Source of the DNA: Thermosyntropha lipolytica DSM 11003
GTDB lineage: Bacteria; Bacillota; Syntrophomonadia; Syntrophomonadales; Syntrophomonadaceae
Direction of reading: 5' to 3'
Length of the DNA stretch: 64,000 nucleotides
Assembly (NCBI RefSeq): GCF_900129805.1
Contig: NZ_FQWY01000007.1
Span: forward strand, 1-64,000
Part shown: in pieces, positions 1-7,568 of the stretch
Layout: each line of letters opens with the position of its first letter
How positions within the stretch are numbered: the first letter of the stretch is position 1
Notes under the pieces: model-generated
Told to the model about the DNA's origin: nothing
What the model saw: the letters and a program-made list of their open reading frames with translations, nothing else
Database searches by the model: none
Made by a program: the position numbers and the translations under genes

Positions 1-219
1 TCACGTAGTTACGGAGAAATATTCTATTTGTTATGCGATGAGGTACAGGATATTGACTACCAGACCGCCATACGGTATCTTTTGCTTTTTATTGCCGAAC
101 TACGCAAAAAAATTCCCCAGGATTTATACGCAGAAATTTTGTGTCAAGTTCGATATTGGATTGCTGGTCAACCAGCATACATTAGGGCTTTGATGCCTGT
201 TTTAAACTGCGAAATTTGA
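1..219 (+). CDS. C-terminal end of an unidentified protein (cut by window edge)
   Basis: The reading frame is open from base 1, so this is the last 72 codons of a gene that begins left of the window. The visible tail is mixed hydrophobic and charged, includes a run resembling LLLFIAELRKK, and looks alpha-helical. I do not recognise a family. It ends at the TGA at 217-219 and is followed 16 bases later by a strong hairpin. A TTG at 28 also lies in this frame, but nothing supports it as a start because the frame continues upstream of it. Confidence 0.5.
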   Translation, partial: SRSYGEIFYLLCDEVQDIDYQTAIRYLLLFIAELRKKIPQDLYAEILCQVRYWIAGQPAYIRALMPVLNCEI

Positions 220-234
220 GTTATTAATAAAGCG

Positions 235-262
235 GGCTAACAGTATTTTTGTACTGTTAGCC
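235..262 (+). terminator. Perfect hairpin after the first gene
   Basis: GGCTAACAGTA (235-245) pairs perfectly with TACTGTTAGCC (252-262) around a 6-base loop. No T-run follows, so it is a terminator-like hairpin or an RNA 3' end rather than a textbook intrinsic terminator. Confidence 0.5.
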
Positions 263-324
263 TGTAATTATGAAATTAGCTTTGTTTAACAATAATAATG
301 TATCAGGATAGCAGGGAGATAGTT

Positions 325-975
325 ATGGAACATTTTGAGTATGTATTAAAAATTTTACCACCCATGCTGGAAGGCTGGAAGGTTACCTTGACCTTGTTTT
401 TCCTCACTTTAGTGATGAGCCTCCCTTTGGGAACAGTTATGGGAATAGCTCGTCTTTCTCATTTCAAGCCTCTGGCCTGGTTTATGGAATTTTATGTCTG
501 GCTTTTTCGCGGAACACCTCTGCTTTTACAGCTTTTGTTTATTTATTTTGGACTGATGACGGTAGGTATAAGGCTGGAGCGTTTTCCCGCGGCGGTATTG
601 GCGTTTGTGCTTAATTATGCGGCTTATATTGCCGAGATTATTAGAGCAGGTATTCAGTCTATTGATAAGGGGCAATATGAGGCAGCAGATGTTTTAGGTT
701 TGACGCGTTTTCAAACTATGACTAACATTATATTGCCTCAGGTATTTAAGCGGGTTATACCTCCTATTGGCAATGAAGTCATAAATCTGGTTAAAGATTC
801 AGCCCTCATATATGTTTTAGCTATAAGCGAATTATTGAGAGTGGCTAAAACGGCAGTAATGAGAGATGAAACTTTTGTTCCTTTTATTATTGCGGCAGTA
901 TTTTATCTGTTTATGACAGCGATAGTACAGCAGTTCTTTAAATGGGTGGAACACAAATTTGATTATTACCGTTAG
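325..975 (+). CDS. Polar amino acid ABC transporter, permease subunit
   Basis: Inner-membrane permease of the HisM/GlnP type that passes an amino acid released by an extracytoplasmic binding protein. The 216-aa protein has about five membrane spans. It carries the EAA signature near its C-terminal third (QYEAADVLGLTRFQ...NIILPQ), which docks on the ATPase. I chose ATG 325 because AGGGAG lies 5 bases upstream; an ATG at 298 in the same frame has no ribosome site. The ATPase gene follows after 12 bp, so the two form an operon. No substrate-binding protein gene is adjacent on the right, and the partial gene on the left does not look like one. The substrate (Gln, Arg, His or Cys class) cannot be read from sequence. 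Confidence 0.93.
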   Translation: MEHFEYVLKILPPMLEGWKVTLTLFFLTLVMSLPLGTVMGIARLSHFKPLAWFMEFYVWLFRGTPLLLQLLFIYFGLMTVGIRLERFPAAVLAFVLNYAAYIAEIIRAGIQSIDKGQYEAADVLGLTRFQTMTNIILPQVFKRVIPPIGNEVINLVKDSALIYVLAISELLRVAKTAVMRDETFVPFIIAAVFYLFMTAIVQQFFKWVEHKFDYYR

Positions 976-987
976 GAGCGGACATGT

Positions 988-1752
988 ATGTATATGATAA
1001 GGGCATTAGATATATACAAGAATTTTGGACATCTGAAGGTTTTAAAAGGAGTATCCTTAACTGTAGAAAAGGGAGAAGTAGTTGCTATAATAGGCCCTTC
1101 AGGTTCAGGGAAAAGTACATTTTTGCGCTGCTTGAACCGTCTGGAGACTATTGATAAAGGTATGATTGAAGTAGAGGGAGAAATAATGGTCCAGAATGGC
1201 CCGGATGGTAAGGCAGTTTACAGTGATGAAAATAGGATTGCCTTGATAAGGCGGAAGATGGGGATGGTATTTCAAAATTTCAATTTATTCCCTCATAAGT
1301 CGGTACTGGAAAACCTTATACTGGCTCCTATGCTTGTAAACAAGGTGCCCAGAGAGGAAGCGGAAAAGAAAGCCCTGGAATTATTGGAAAAAGTAGGACT
1401 GAAGAAGAAAGCTAATAATTATCCTTTTGAATTATCAGGCGGGCAGCAGCAGAGGGTTGCTATTGCCCGAGCTTTAGCCATGAACCCTGATATCATGTGT
1501 TTTGATGAGCCTACCTCGGCTCTCGATCCCGAGCTTACAGGAGAAGTTTTAAAAGTAATGAAGGATCTGGCATTGGAACACATGACGATGATTGTAGTAA
1601 CTCATGAGATAGGATTTGCACGGGAAGTTGCTAACCGGGTAATTTTTATGGATAATGGCATAATTGTCGAAGAGGGAATAGCGAAAGAGGTTATAGATAA
1701 TCCTAAAAATGAGAGAACCCGGGAGTTTTTAAGCAAGGTTTTAAGGATTTGA
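988..1752 (+). CDS. Polar amino acid ABC transporter, ATP-binding subunit (GlnQ/HisP type)
   Basis: Cytoplasmic ATPase that drives the permease encoded just upstream. The 254-aa length is normal for GlnQ. Visible motifs in order are Walker [10 protein letters not shown] (about residues 36-44), the Q-loop [11 protein letters not shown], the signature LSGGQQQR, Walker [14 protein letters not shown] and the switch histidine in [12 protein letters not shown] 988 has AGGAG 9 bases upstream. Another in-frame ATG at 994 is possible but badly spaced. A bidirectional terminator follows 3 bp after the stop. The gene symbol is withheld because the substrate is unknown. Confidence 0.94.
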   Translation: MYMIRALDIYKNFGHLKVLKGVSLTVEKGEVVAIIGPSGSGKSTFLRCLNRLETIDKGMIEVEGEIMVQNGPDGKAVYSDENRIALIRRKMGMVFQNFNLFPHKSVLENLILAPMLVNKVPREEAEKKALELLEKVGLKKKANNYPFELSGGQQQRVAIARALAMNPDIMCFDEPTSALDPELTGEVLKVMKDLALEHMTMIVVTHEIGFAREVANRVIFMDNGIIVEEGIAKEVIDNPKNERTREFLSKVLRI

Positions 1753-1755
1753 AAA

Positions 1756-1795
1756 AAACAGCTTACTTGCAGAATAGTTTGCAAGTAAGCTGTTT
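1756..1795. terminator. Bidirectional terminator between ABC operon and SLH gene
   Basis: A 15-bp perfect stem, AAACAGCTTACTTGC (1756-1770) with its complement at 1781-1795, flanked by A-rich and T-rich sides. It sits between the convergent ABC ATPase and SLH-protein genes and can serve both strands. Confidence 0.85.
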
Positions 1796-1798
1796 GTC

Positions 1799-2998
1799 TT
1801 AATAACAGTCAAAGACCAGCTGGTTGTTTCTGGTGTAAATATCCCTTAGGGTATATTCATATTCGCTAGAGGAGTATTTTTTCTTATATATGATTTTTAT
1901 ATCTTTCACATCATATCTATTTCCCTTTATTTCTATATACTTTTCGTCAACATTAATTTTAATTTCATCCAGATAATAGATGGTACTGCGGCCATTTATT
2001 CTTAATTTCAGGTATTGCAGGTCTTCACCGGCAACTCTGTAACCTTCATTGTCATATATGGAATATATGTCAGATAAGCTTATATCCTGCCAGATTTTAT
2101 TCCTCATATAGGGTGAAGAATCAATAAGCAGGGTATTTCCGGTCCTGGACAGGATTATTTTTTTCACCGCGTAGACACCATCTTGTAAAGCTATGCCAAT
2201 ACGCTCGGAATTCAGGTTATATTTTTGGCCTCCTAGATAAAAATTGTATTCATCTATTATCTTCATGTCCCCTGCGGTATATGAGGTAGATTCCCGGTTT
2301 ATATATAGGGAAACATAGTCAGGGTTATATTTATACCCGTCAAATTGTAAGGTAGTAATATATTTGTATTTTTTCTGGTTATAGGAAGAGACGGAGGTAA
2401 AAACATATCTATCACCTAGTTTTTTTAACATTACTGCAGCCTGGGCACGGGTAATTTTATCATAAGGCCTAAATTCTCCTGTGGGATAGCCGTTTATGAT
2501 CCCCTGCTCATAGACAGCTTTTATATATGGTTTATAGGGATTTTTATTTATGATATCGGCATCTCTGAAAGGAACCTGACTGTAATCAGGAGGTATATTT
2601 AAGGCTTTAGCTATAAGAAAGGCAGCTTCGCCCCGTGTCAGCAGTTCATAAGGTTTTAGTTTATAAGGATATGCGCTTAAATCTATTATCCCTTGATAAG
2701 AAGCTTCTTCAATTATCATATCTGTCCATGACGTACTGTATTTACTGGTATAAGCAGGTTTTTGCTGGATACAGTTGAGGAGTATGCTCAGGAACTCTAC
2801 CCTGGTTATATGGTTTTCCGGCCTGAAAGTGCCATCCGGATAGCCGCTTATATAGCTGTTGGCAGCCATATAGCTTATATAAGGTTCAGCCCAGTGGTTT
2901 TGTATGTCCCTGAACTGGGCAGCATTAACAGAGAAAGAAGGTGTCAGAAGCAACAGCAAAATAATGGCGATGATGAGGTATTTTTTAAAATGCAGCAA
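1799..2998 (-). CDS. SLH-domain surface protein
   Basis: Exported protein probably anchored to secondary cell wall polymer. The 399-aa product has a signal peptide (about residues 1-26, ending NAA) followed by S-layer homology repeats. The first is at about 27-70 (FRDIQNHWAEPYI, GYPDGTFRPENHITR). The second, at about 92-135, is degenerate. The third is at about 143-192 (GYPTGEFRPYDKITRAQ). The remaining 200 residues are tyrosine-rich and beta-prone and match no family I recognise. The start is a TTG at 2998 (reverse strand) with GGAGG 6 bases upstream. The gene is transcribed alone and ends at the shared terminator. Confidence 0.88.
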   Translation of the reverse strand: MLHFKKYLIIAIILLLLLTPSFSVNAAQFRDIQNHWAEPYISYMAANSYISGYPDGTFRPENHITRVEFLSILLNCIQQKPAYTSKYSTSWTDMIIEEASYQGIIDLSAYPYKLKPYELLTRGEAAFLIAKALNIPPDYSQVPFRDADIINKNPYKPYIKAVYEQGIINGYPTGEFRPYDKITRAQAAVMLKKLGDRYVFTSVSSYNQKKYKYITTLQFDGYKYNPDYVSLYINRESTSYTAGDMKIIDEYNFYLGGQKYNLNSERIGIALQDGVYAVKKIILSRTGNTLLIDSSPYMRNKIWQDISLSDIYSIYDNEGYRVAGEDLQYLKLRINGRSTIYYLDEIKINVDEKYIEIKGNRYDVKDIKIIYKKKYSSSEYEYTLRDIYTRNNQLVFDCY

Positions 2999-3198
2999 AG
3001 TATTACCTCCCCCGGGATAAAATATACTATTATTTTAGCAGATTATATATAGACTGTTAGGTTAAAAAGGCAGGAGATTTTTTTATTTTTTGCGGGCTGA
3101 ACTTAAAAAATATTTATAAAATAAGAGGAAGTAAAGGGGGGAAGCTAGAATTCTTAAATATAGATACTTAATAAAATAAGAGTTGGGAGGTAATAACA

Positions 3199-3585
3199 AT
3201 GGACAAGGTAGACGTACAATTCAAAAAACTAGTAGAATGGGCCAAGATTCCCGAATACGAAACTAAAAATGCAGCCGGATGCGATATAAGCCTGGCAATA
3301 ACCGAAGAAGTAGTCTTATATCCCAATGAAGTAAAAAGCTTCCCTACGGGTATAGCTATAAAACTTCCGGATGGATATGAAGCGCAGATAAGAAGCAGAG
3401 CAGGCATGGCCCGCAAAGGGATAATAGTGGCTAATGCGCCGGGAACTATTGACCCTGAACATACAGGGGAGATCAACATACTGCTTTTAAATGTTAATGA
3501 CAAGCCGGTAAAAATAGTTCCCGGACAGAAAGTAGCCCAAATGGTTATAAGTCCTGTGGTACAAGCTAACTTTGTGCAAAAATAA
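3199..3585 (+). CDS. dut: dUTPase-like protein lacking motif 5
   Basis: Homologue of trimeric dUTP diphosphatase, which converts dUTP to dUMP and PPi. Motif 1 is AGCDI (26-30), motif 2 RSRAGMA (65-71), motif 3 GTIDPEHTGEI (82-92, with the catalytic Asp85) and motif 4 PGQKVAQMVI (108-117). At 128 aa it is shorter than the usual 140-150. It stops before the glycine-rich motif 5 that closes over the nucleotide phosphates. The Tyr of motif 3 that usually stacks on uracil is His. It could therefore be a slow or altered dUTPase, or a relative with another nucleotide substrate. ATG 3199 has a strong GGGAGG upstream. The gene appears monocistronic, with a terminator at 3664. Confidence 0.85.
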   Translation: MDKVDVQFKKLVEWAKIPEYETKNAAGCDISLAITEEVVLYPNEVKSFPTGIAIKLPDGYEAQIRSRAGMARKGIIVANAPGTIDPEHTGEINILLLNVNDKPVKIVPGQKVAQMVISPVVQANFVQK

Positions 3586-3613
3586 TCAACCTTATACTAA
3601 GATGACACACAAC

Positions 3614-3644
3614 ATTTAAATTATATAACATATATAATTTAAAT
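3614..3644 (+). repeat. AT-only palindrome after dut
   Basis: ATTTAAATTATATA (3614-3627) and its exact complement (3631-3644) around the loop ACA. It consists only of A and T and lies 20 bp before the dut terminator. It could be a weak hairpin or a DNA-level protein site. Confidence 0.45.
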
Positions 3645-3663
3645 TCAAGAAGCCAAATCTTTT

Positions 3664-3701
3664 TTCAGCTATTTTATTATTTAATAAAATAGCTGAATTT
3701 T
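3664..3701 (+). terminator. Terminator of dut
   Basis: TTCAGCTATTTTATTA (3664-3679) pairs with its complement at 3682-3697, followed by a T-run. It is well placed between dut and the isochorismatase-like gene. Confidence 0.8.
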
Positions 3702-3738
3702 TATATTAACAAAATTTAAGGAGAAAGGAAGATGGATT

Positions 3739-4293
3739 TTGACCAGATTAAGATTGGAAAGAGAAAAGGTGGTTTTACTTATTATTGACCTGCAGGAAAA
3801 ACTGATGAAGGTTATGAAAGATAGGGAAAAGGTTTTTAAAAATACCAGGCTGCTTATTGAAACGGCCAAAACTTTGAATATACCTGTAATATTAACTGAA
3901 CAGTATCCCAAAGGCCTGGGGCCTACCTGTGAAGATATAAAAAATGCTTTGGGGGATTATCCTTATGAATATCTGGAAAAGATGAGCTTTACGGCTTGTA
4001 CCGAGGAACTGCGCCAGATTTTAAGCCGTCTAGCTAAAAAATATATTTTAGTTGCGGGAAGCGAAACCCATGTTTGTGTTTATCAAACGGTACGAGACCT
4101 TTGCGAAGATGGCTATTTTGTACATGTAGCTAAAGATGCTGTATGTTCAAGGTTTGATATTAATCACGAAAATGGGCTTCAGCTTATGCGCGAAGCAGGA
4201 GGCATTATAACCAATACCGAAACCATAATATTTGATCTGCTCAAGTTTTCTGGCACTCCGGAATTTAAGGCTATATCCCCGCTTTTGAAATAA
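3739..4293 (+). CDS. Isochorismatase-family cysteine hydrolase
   Basis: Cytoplasmic hydrolase of the isochorismatase/nicotinamidase fold; 184 aa. The expected catalytic triad is visible as Asp17 (LLIIDLQE), Lys81 (LEKMSF) and Cys113 (GSETHVCVYQT). Family members hydrolyse amides, carbamates or isochorismate; the substrate here cannot be read, and no siderophore or nicotinate genes are adjacent. The YcaC/YecD-like branch is the closest match by eye. The start is TTG 3739 behind GGAGAAAGGAAG. The nearby ATG at 3732 is out of frame. It appears to be a single-gene unit. Confidence 0.85.
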   Translation: MTRLRLEREKVVLLIIDLQEKLMKVMKDREKVFKNTRLLIETAKTLNIPVILTEQYPKGLGPTCEDIKNALGDYPYEYLEKMSFTACTEELRQILSRLAKKYILVAGSETHVCVYQTVRDLCEDGYFVHVAKDAVCSRFDINHENGLQLMREAGGIITNTETIIFDLLKFSGTPEFKAISPLLK

Positions 4294-4386
4294 AAATTTT
4301 TTTATTGGAATTTCAATTGACAATATATTCTGTTAGGCATTATAGTATTTATGAGAGGGAAATTTTTGCATCTGGGGGTATGTATA

Positions 4387-5169
4387 GTGGCTTATGGTGA
4401 TTCTATAACCTATGCTAAACAGGATAATATCGGTATAATAACTTTCAATAAACCGGAAACTATGAATATCGTTACCCAGGCGTTCTTTAAAGAACTTTAT
4501 GAAATTCAGGAAGAGATAGATAGTGATAAAAGTTTGCGGGTAGTAGTCATAAGGGCTAATGGCCCTCATTTTTCCGCTGGTGTTGATCTGAAACTGCTCA
4601 GAGAAATCGATTCCCAGTTTATCATGGATAATTTAGCCTGGCTGCAGAGGCTTTATGGAAGATGGCAGGAAATGCCCATACCAGTTATTGCTTCGGTGCA
4701 CGGACTTTGTTATGGTTCGGCTATGGAATTGATTTTAGGATGTGATATAAGGATTGCATCACGCGATGCGCGCTTTTCCATTCCTGAAGTCAGGTTTGGG
4801 CTGTCACCGGATATGGGGGGCACGGTAAGGCTTACCCGTTTGGTAGGTGTAGGCCAGGCCAAACGCCTTATAATTGGCTGTGATGAAATAAGTGCCGAAG
4901 AAGCCTGGCAAATCGGGCTTATTGAAATACTGGTGGACAGGGAAGAATTAGAAGAAAGAACTATGAAGATGGCCAAACGCATTGCCAATTTGCCGCCGGT
5001 GGCGGTACGCTTTGCCAAAAAGGGCATCAATGTTGCTGATGAGAGCAGTGTAGCAGCTGGATTGCTCTTCGAACAGGCTCAGTCAACTTTCTGTTGCGGG
5101 ACTGAAGACCAGAATGAAGGGATTGATGCTTTCTTCCAGAAACGCAAACCTGTTTTTAAAGGGAGATAA
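4387..5169 (+). CDS. Enoyl-CoA hydratase/isomerase (crotonase) family protein
   Basis: Crotonase-fold enzyme, probably hydrating or isomerising an acyl-CoA, as fits a beta-oxidising anaerobe. The oxyanion-hole segments are HFSAGVDLK and GLCYGSAMELILGCD. Both catalytic glutamates of hydratases have counterparts: the Glu of AMEL and the Glu of IPEVRFGL. The family usually begins directly with a beta strand, which fits GTG 4387 (GGGGGT lies 8 bases upstream) and a 260-aa product. An in-frame ATG at 4351 would add 12 residues but has no ribosome site. A clear terminator follows. No other beta-oxidation gene is adjacent, so the pathway is uncertain. Confidence 0.88.
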   Translation: MAYGDSITYAKQDNIGIITFNKPETMNIVTQAFFKELYEIQEEIDSDKSLRVVVIRANGPHFSAGVDLKLLREIDSQFIMDNLAWLQRLYGRWQEMPIPVIASVHGLCYGSAMELILGCDIRIASRDARFSIPEVRFGLSPDMGGTVRLTRLVGVGQAKRLIIGCDEISAEEAWQIGLIEILVDREELEERTMKMAKRIANLPPVAVRFAKKGINVADESSVAAGLLFEQAQSTFCCGTEDQNEGIDAFFQKRKPVFKGR

Positions 5170-5186
5170 ATAATTTTAAACTGGCA

Positions 5187-5213
5187 GGCGGAAGTGCTGG
5201 CTTCCGCTTTTTT
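5187..5213 (+). terminator. Terminator after the enoyl-CoA hydratase gene
   Basis: GCGGAAG (5188-5194) pairs with CTTCCGC (5201-5207) across a 6-base loop, followed by six T. Confidence 0.88.
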
Positions 5214-5346
5214 GTTACCGAGGTATTTTTTGCGCGCGGGAATTAATCTGGCTCAAGATGGAGAAGCTATAAAAAAGTGTTTCCCGTTTTAAAAGCGTAT
5301 ATAATTCGCGTAAAAAAATTATGGCCAGAAATTATGAAATTTATGT

Positions 5347-5375
5347 TTGACAAAAAAACATAACCAACATATAAT
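5347..5375 (+). promoter_or_regulatory. Consensus sigma-A promoter of the EF-G gene
   Basis: TTGACA (5347-5352), a 17-bp spacer and TATAAT (5370-5375): a perfect match to both hexamers at ideal spacing. Transcription would begin near 5382. Confidence 0.85.
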
Positions 5376-5443
5376 TCTACATTGGGTGCCCTTTTGGATT
5401 AAGTTTAATAAATTTTAAAGATAATTGTAGAAATAGATGTTAT

Positions 5444-5477
5444 CGGCATTACTAACAAAGAATGCCGTTAATTTTTT
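5444..5477 (+). promoter_or_regulatory. Possible attenuator hairpin in the EF-G leader
   Basis: CGGCATT (5444-5450) pairs with AATGCCG (5461-5467), followed by a run of six T (5472-5477). It lies between the consensus promoter and the ribosome site GAAGGAGTGA. The arrangement resembles an intrinsic terminator inside a leader. No alternative pairing was worked out, so regulation is inferred. Confidence 0.45.
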
Positions 5478-5502
5478 GGTTATTGAAGGAGTGAGTTAGC
5501 AA

Positions 5503-7521
5503 ATGAAAGAACTTCGGAATATCGGGATAATAGCCCATATTGATGCCGGGAAGACAACGACTACGGAGCGAATTCTTTTTTATACAGGATTAACGCATAA
5601 ATTAGGCGAAACCCATGATGGGCAAAGTGTTATGGACTACCTGGAAGCCGAAAGGGAAAGAGGAATAACTATAACTTCGGCTGCCACCAAATGTATCTGG
5701 AAAGGACATGCCATAAACATTATTGATACTCCGGGACATGTGGACTTTACAGCTGAAGTGGAAAGAAGCCTTAGAGTCTTAGATGGTGCAGTAGTTATAT
5801 TCTGTGCCAAAGGCGGGGTAGAACCGCAGTCAGAAACCGTTTGGAGACAGGCCGATAAATACAGGGTTCCTCGTATAGCTTATGTTAATAAAATGGATGC
5901 TATAGGGGCAGATTTTTACCGGGTAGTTGATCAAATAAAAACCAGATTAGGTGCTAATCCCCTGGTAGTTACTATTCCGGTATTTGTAGGAGATGACTTT
6001 ACCGGTATAATCGATTTAATCAGGATGAAATATATCACCTTTGAAGGTGACTTTGGAACCGAGATAAGAGAAGCGGAAATTCCCGCCGAGTATAAAGAAG
6101 AAGCTGATACCTGGCGTCTGTCTATGATAGAAGCGGTAGCTGAGACAGATGAAGAGCTTTTAGAAATGTATTTTGGCGGAGAAGAGATACCGGAAGATAT
6201 GATCATCGAAGTTATCCGCAAAAATACGATAAATGGCAATATGATTCCGGTTCTCTGCGGAAGCTCTTACAGGAATATAGGAGTACAGGTTTTACTGGAT
6301 GCGGTAATAAATTACTTGCCTTCACCGCTTGATATTAAACCGGCGATCGGCACCCTGGTTGACAGCAATGAAGAAATAGAAATTATCGCCGATCCTTCTG
6401 AACCTTTTACGGCCTTGATTTTTAAGATTATTACCGACAGGCACGTAGGTAAATTGGCTTTTGCTCGTATCTATTCAGGAACTGTAAATGCCGGAAGCTA
6501 TGTTTATAACAGCAGTAAGGGGAAAAAGGAACGGATAGGCCGTTTGGTAAAGATGCATGCCAACCATCGTGAGGAAATTGAAAAAGCGAGTGCCGGCGAT
6601 ATTGTGGCTTTTATCGGCCTTAAAGATGTAAGTACAGGTGATACCTTGTGTACCGAAGAAAGGCCGGTATGGCTGGAAGCTATCGATTTCCCGGAACCGG
6701 TTATCCAGATAGCCATTGAGCCTAAGACTCAGGCTGATCAGGCTAAACTAGGGGAAGCCCTGAACAAAATTGCCGCTGAAGACCCGACTTTTAAAATATC
6801 TTATGATAAAGAAACCGGGCAGACTCTGATTGCCGGTATGGGAGAGCTGCATTTAGAAATAATAACTGACCGTCTGGCTAAAGAATTTAAAGTTGACTTT
6901 AATGTAGGGCAGCCCCAGGTAGCATATCGGGAAACTATAGGGGCTACCGCTCAGCATGAAACCAAATATGTAAAACAGACAGGCGGTAAAGGACAGTACG
7001 GGCATGTAGTGCTCCAGGTAGAACCTTATGAAGGCTATGCTTTTGAAAGCAAGATTGTGGGAGGAGTTATCCCCAAAGAATATATACCGGCTGTGGAAGC
7101 AGGTGTAAAACAGGCTATGGAAGAAGGAGTATTAAAAGGTTATCCGGTAGTAAATGTTAAGGTAACCTTGCTTGATGGCTCCTACCATGAAGTAGACTCT
7201 TCGGAAATGGCTTTCAAGACAGCCGGCATGATGGCTATGAAGGAATGCCTCAAGAAGGCGCAGCCTAAGCTGTTAGAACCTATAATGAAACTCGAAGTTA
7301 CAACTCCGGATGAATTTACCGGTAATATAATAAGCAATATAAACAACCGCAGAGGCCGTTTAGAAAACATGGAAATGGAAAACAATACGCAAATTATAAG
7401 GGCTTATGTTCCGCTAGCCGAAATGTTTGGCTATTCTACGGTGTTGCGCTCTCTTACTCAGGGTAGAGCTGGTTTCTCTATGGAATTCTCTCACTATGAA
7501 GAGAGAAGGCTGGAAAATTAA
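5503..7521 (+). CDS. fusA: Elongation factor G (probably a second copy)
   Basis: Translational GTPase that drives ribosomal translocation. The 672-aa product has the five EF-G domains. G1 is [14 protein letters not shown]2/switch I ends [14 protein letters not shown]3 is DTPGHVDF, G4 is NKMD and G5 is CGSS. Domain IV shows GGKGQYGHV and the decoding-tip stretch [11 protein letters not shown]. It is about 20 residues shorter than typical EF-G, and NKMD is followed by A instead of the usual R. The gene stands alone, not in the rpsL-rpsG-tuf neighbourhood, which suggests a paralogue beside a housekeeping copy. ATG 5503 has a GGAG ribosome site. Expression is probably high from a consensus promoter, perhaps with attenuation. 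Confidence 0.9.
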   Translation: MKELRNIGIIAHIDAGKTTTTERILFYTGLTHKLGETHDGQSVMDYLEAERERGITITSAATKCIWKGHAINIIDTPGHVDFTAEVERSLRVLDGAVVIFCAKGGVEPQSETVWRQADKYRVPRIAYVNKMDAIGADFYRVVDQIKTRLGANPLVVTIPVFVGDDFTGIIDLIRMKYITFEGDFGTEIREAEIPAEYKEEADTWRLSMIEAVAETDEELLEMYFGGEEIPEDMIIEVIRKNTINGNMIPVLCGSSYRNIGVQVLLDAVINYLPSPLDIKPAIGTLVDSNEEIEIIADPSEPFTALIFKIITDRHVGKLAFARIYSGTVNAGSYVYNSSKGKKERIGRLVKMHANHREEIEKASAGDIVAFIGLKDVSTGDTLCTEERPVWLEAIDFPEPVIQIAIEPKTQADQAKLGEALNKIAAEDPTFKISYDKETGQTLIAGMGELHLEIITDRLAKEFKVDFNVGQPQVAYRETIGATAQHETKYVKQTGGKGQYGHVVLQVEPYEGYAFESKIVGGVIPKEYIPAVEAGVKQAMEEGVLKGYPVVNVKVTLLDGSYHEVDSSEMAFKTAGMMAMKECLKKAQPKLLEPIMKLEVTTPDEFTGNIISNINNRRGRLENMEMENNTQIIRAYVPLAEMFGYSTVLRSLTQGRAGFSMEFSHYEERRLEN

Positions 7522-7524
7522 TGT

Positions 7525-7568
7525 AAATAAAGCAGCTTTTATGGGATTTCATAAAAGCTGCTTTATTT
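7525..7568. terminator. Bidirectional terminator overlapping the kinase gene end
   Basis: A 17-bp perfect stem: AAATAAAGCAGCTTTTA (7525-7541) with its complement at 7552-7568. It separates the convergent EF-G and histidine kinase genes. The right arm is also the last coding bases of the kinase gene, whose stop (7549-7551) lies in the loop. Confidence 0.88.

Larger units (their letters stand above)
5170..5502 (+). other. Intergenic region before EF-G gene
   Basis: This 333-bp gap has no gene. It holds the terminator of the upstream gene (5187-5213), a consensus promoter (5347-5375) and a leader of about 120 bases with a terminator-like hairpin (5444-5477) just before the ribosome site of the EF-G gene. 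Confidence 0.8.
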
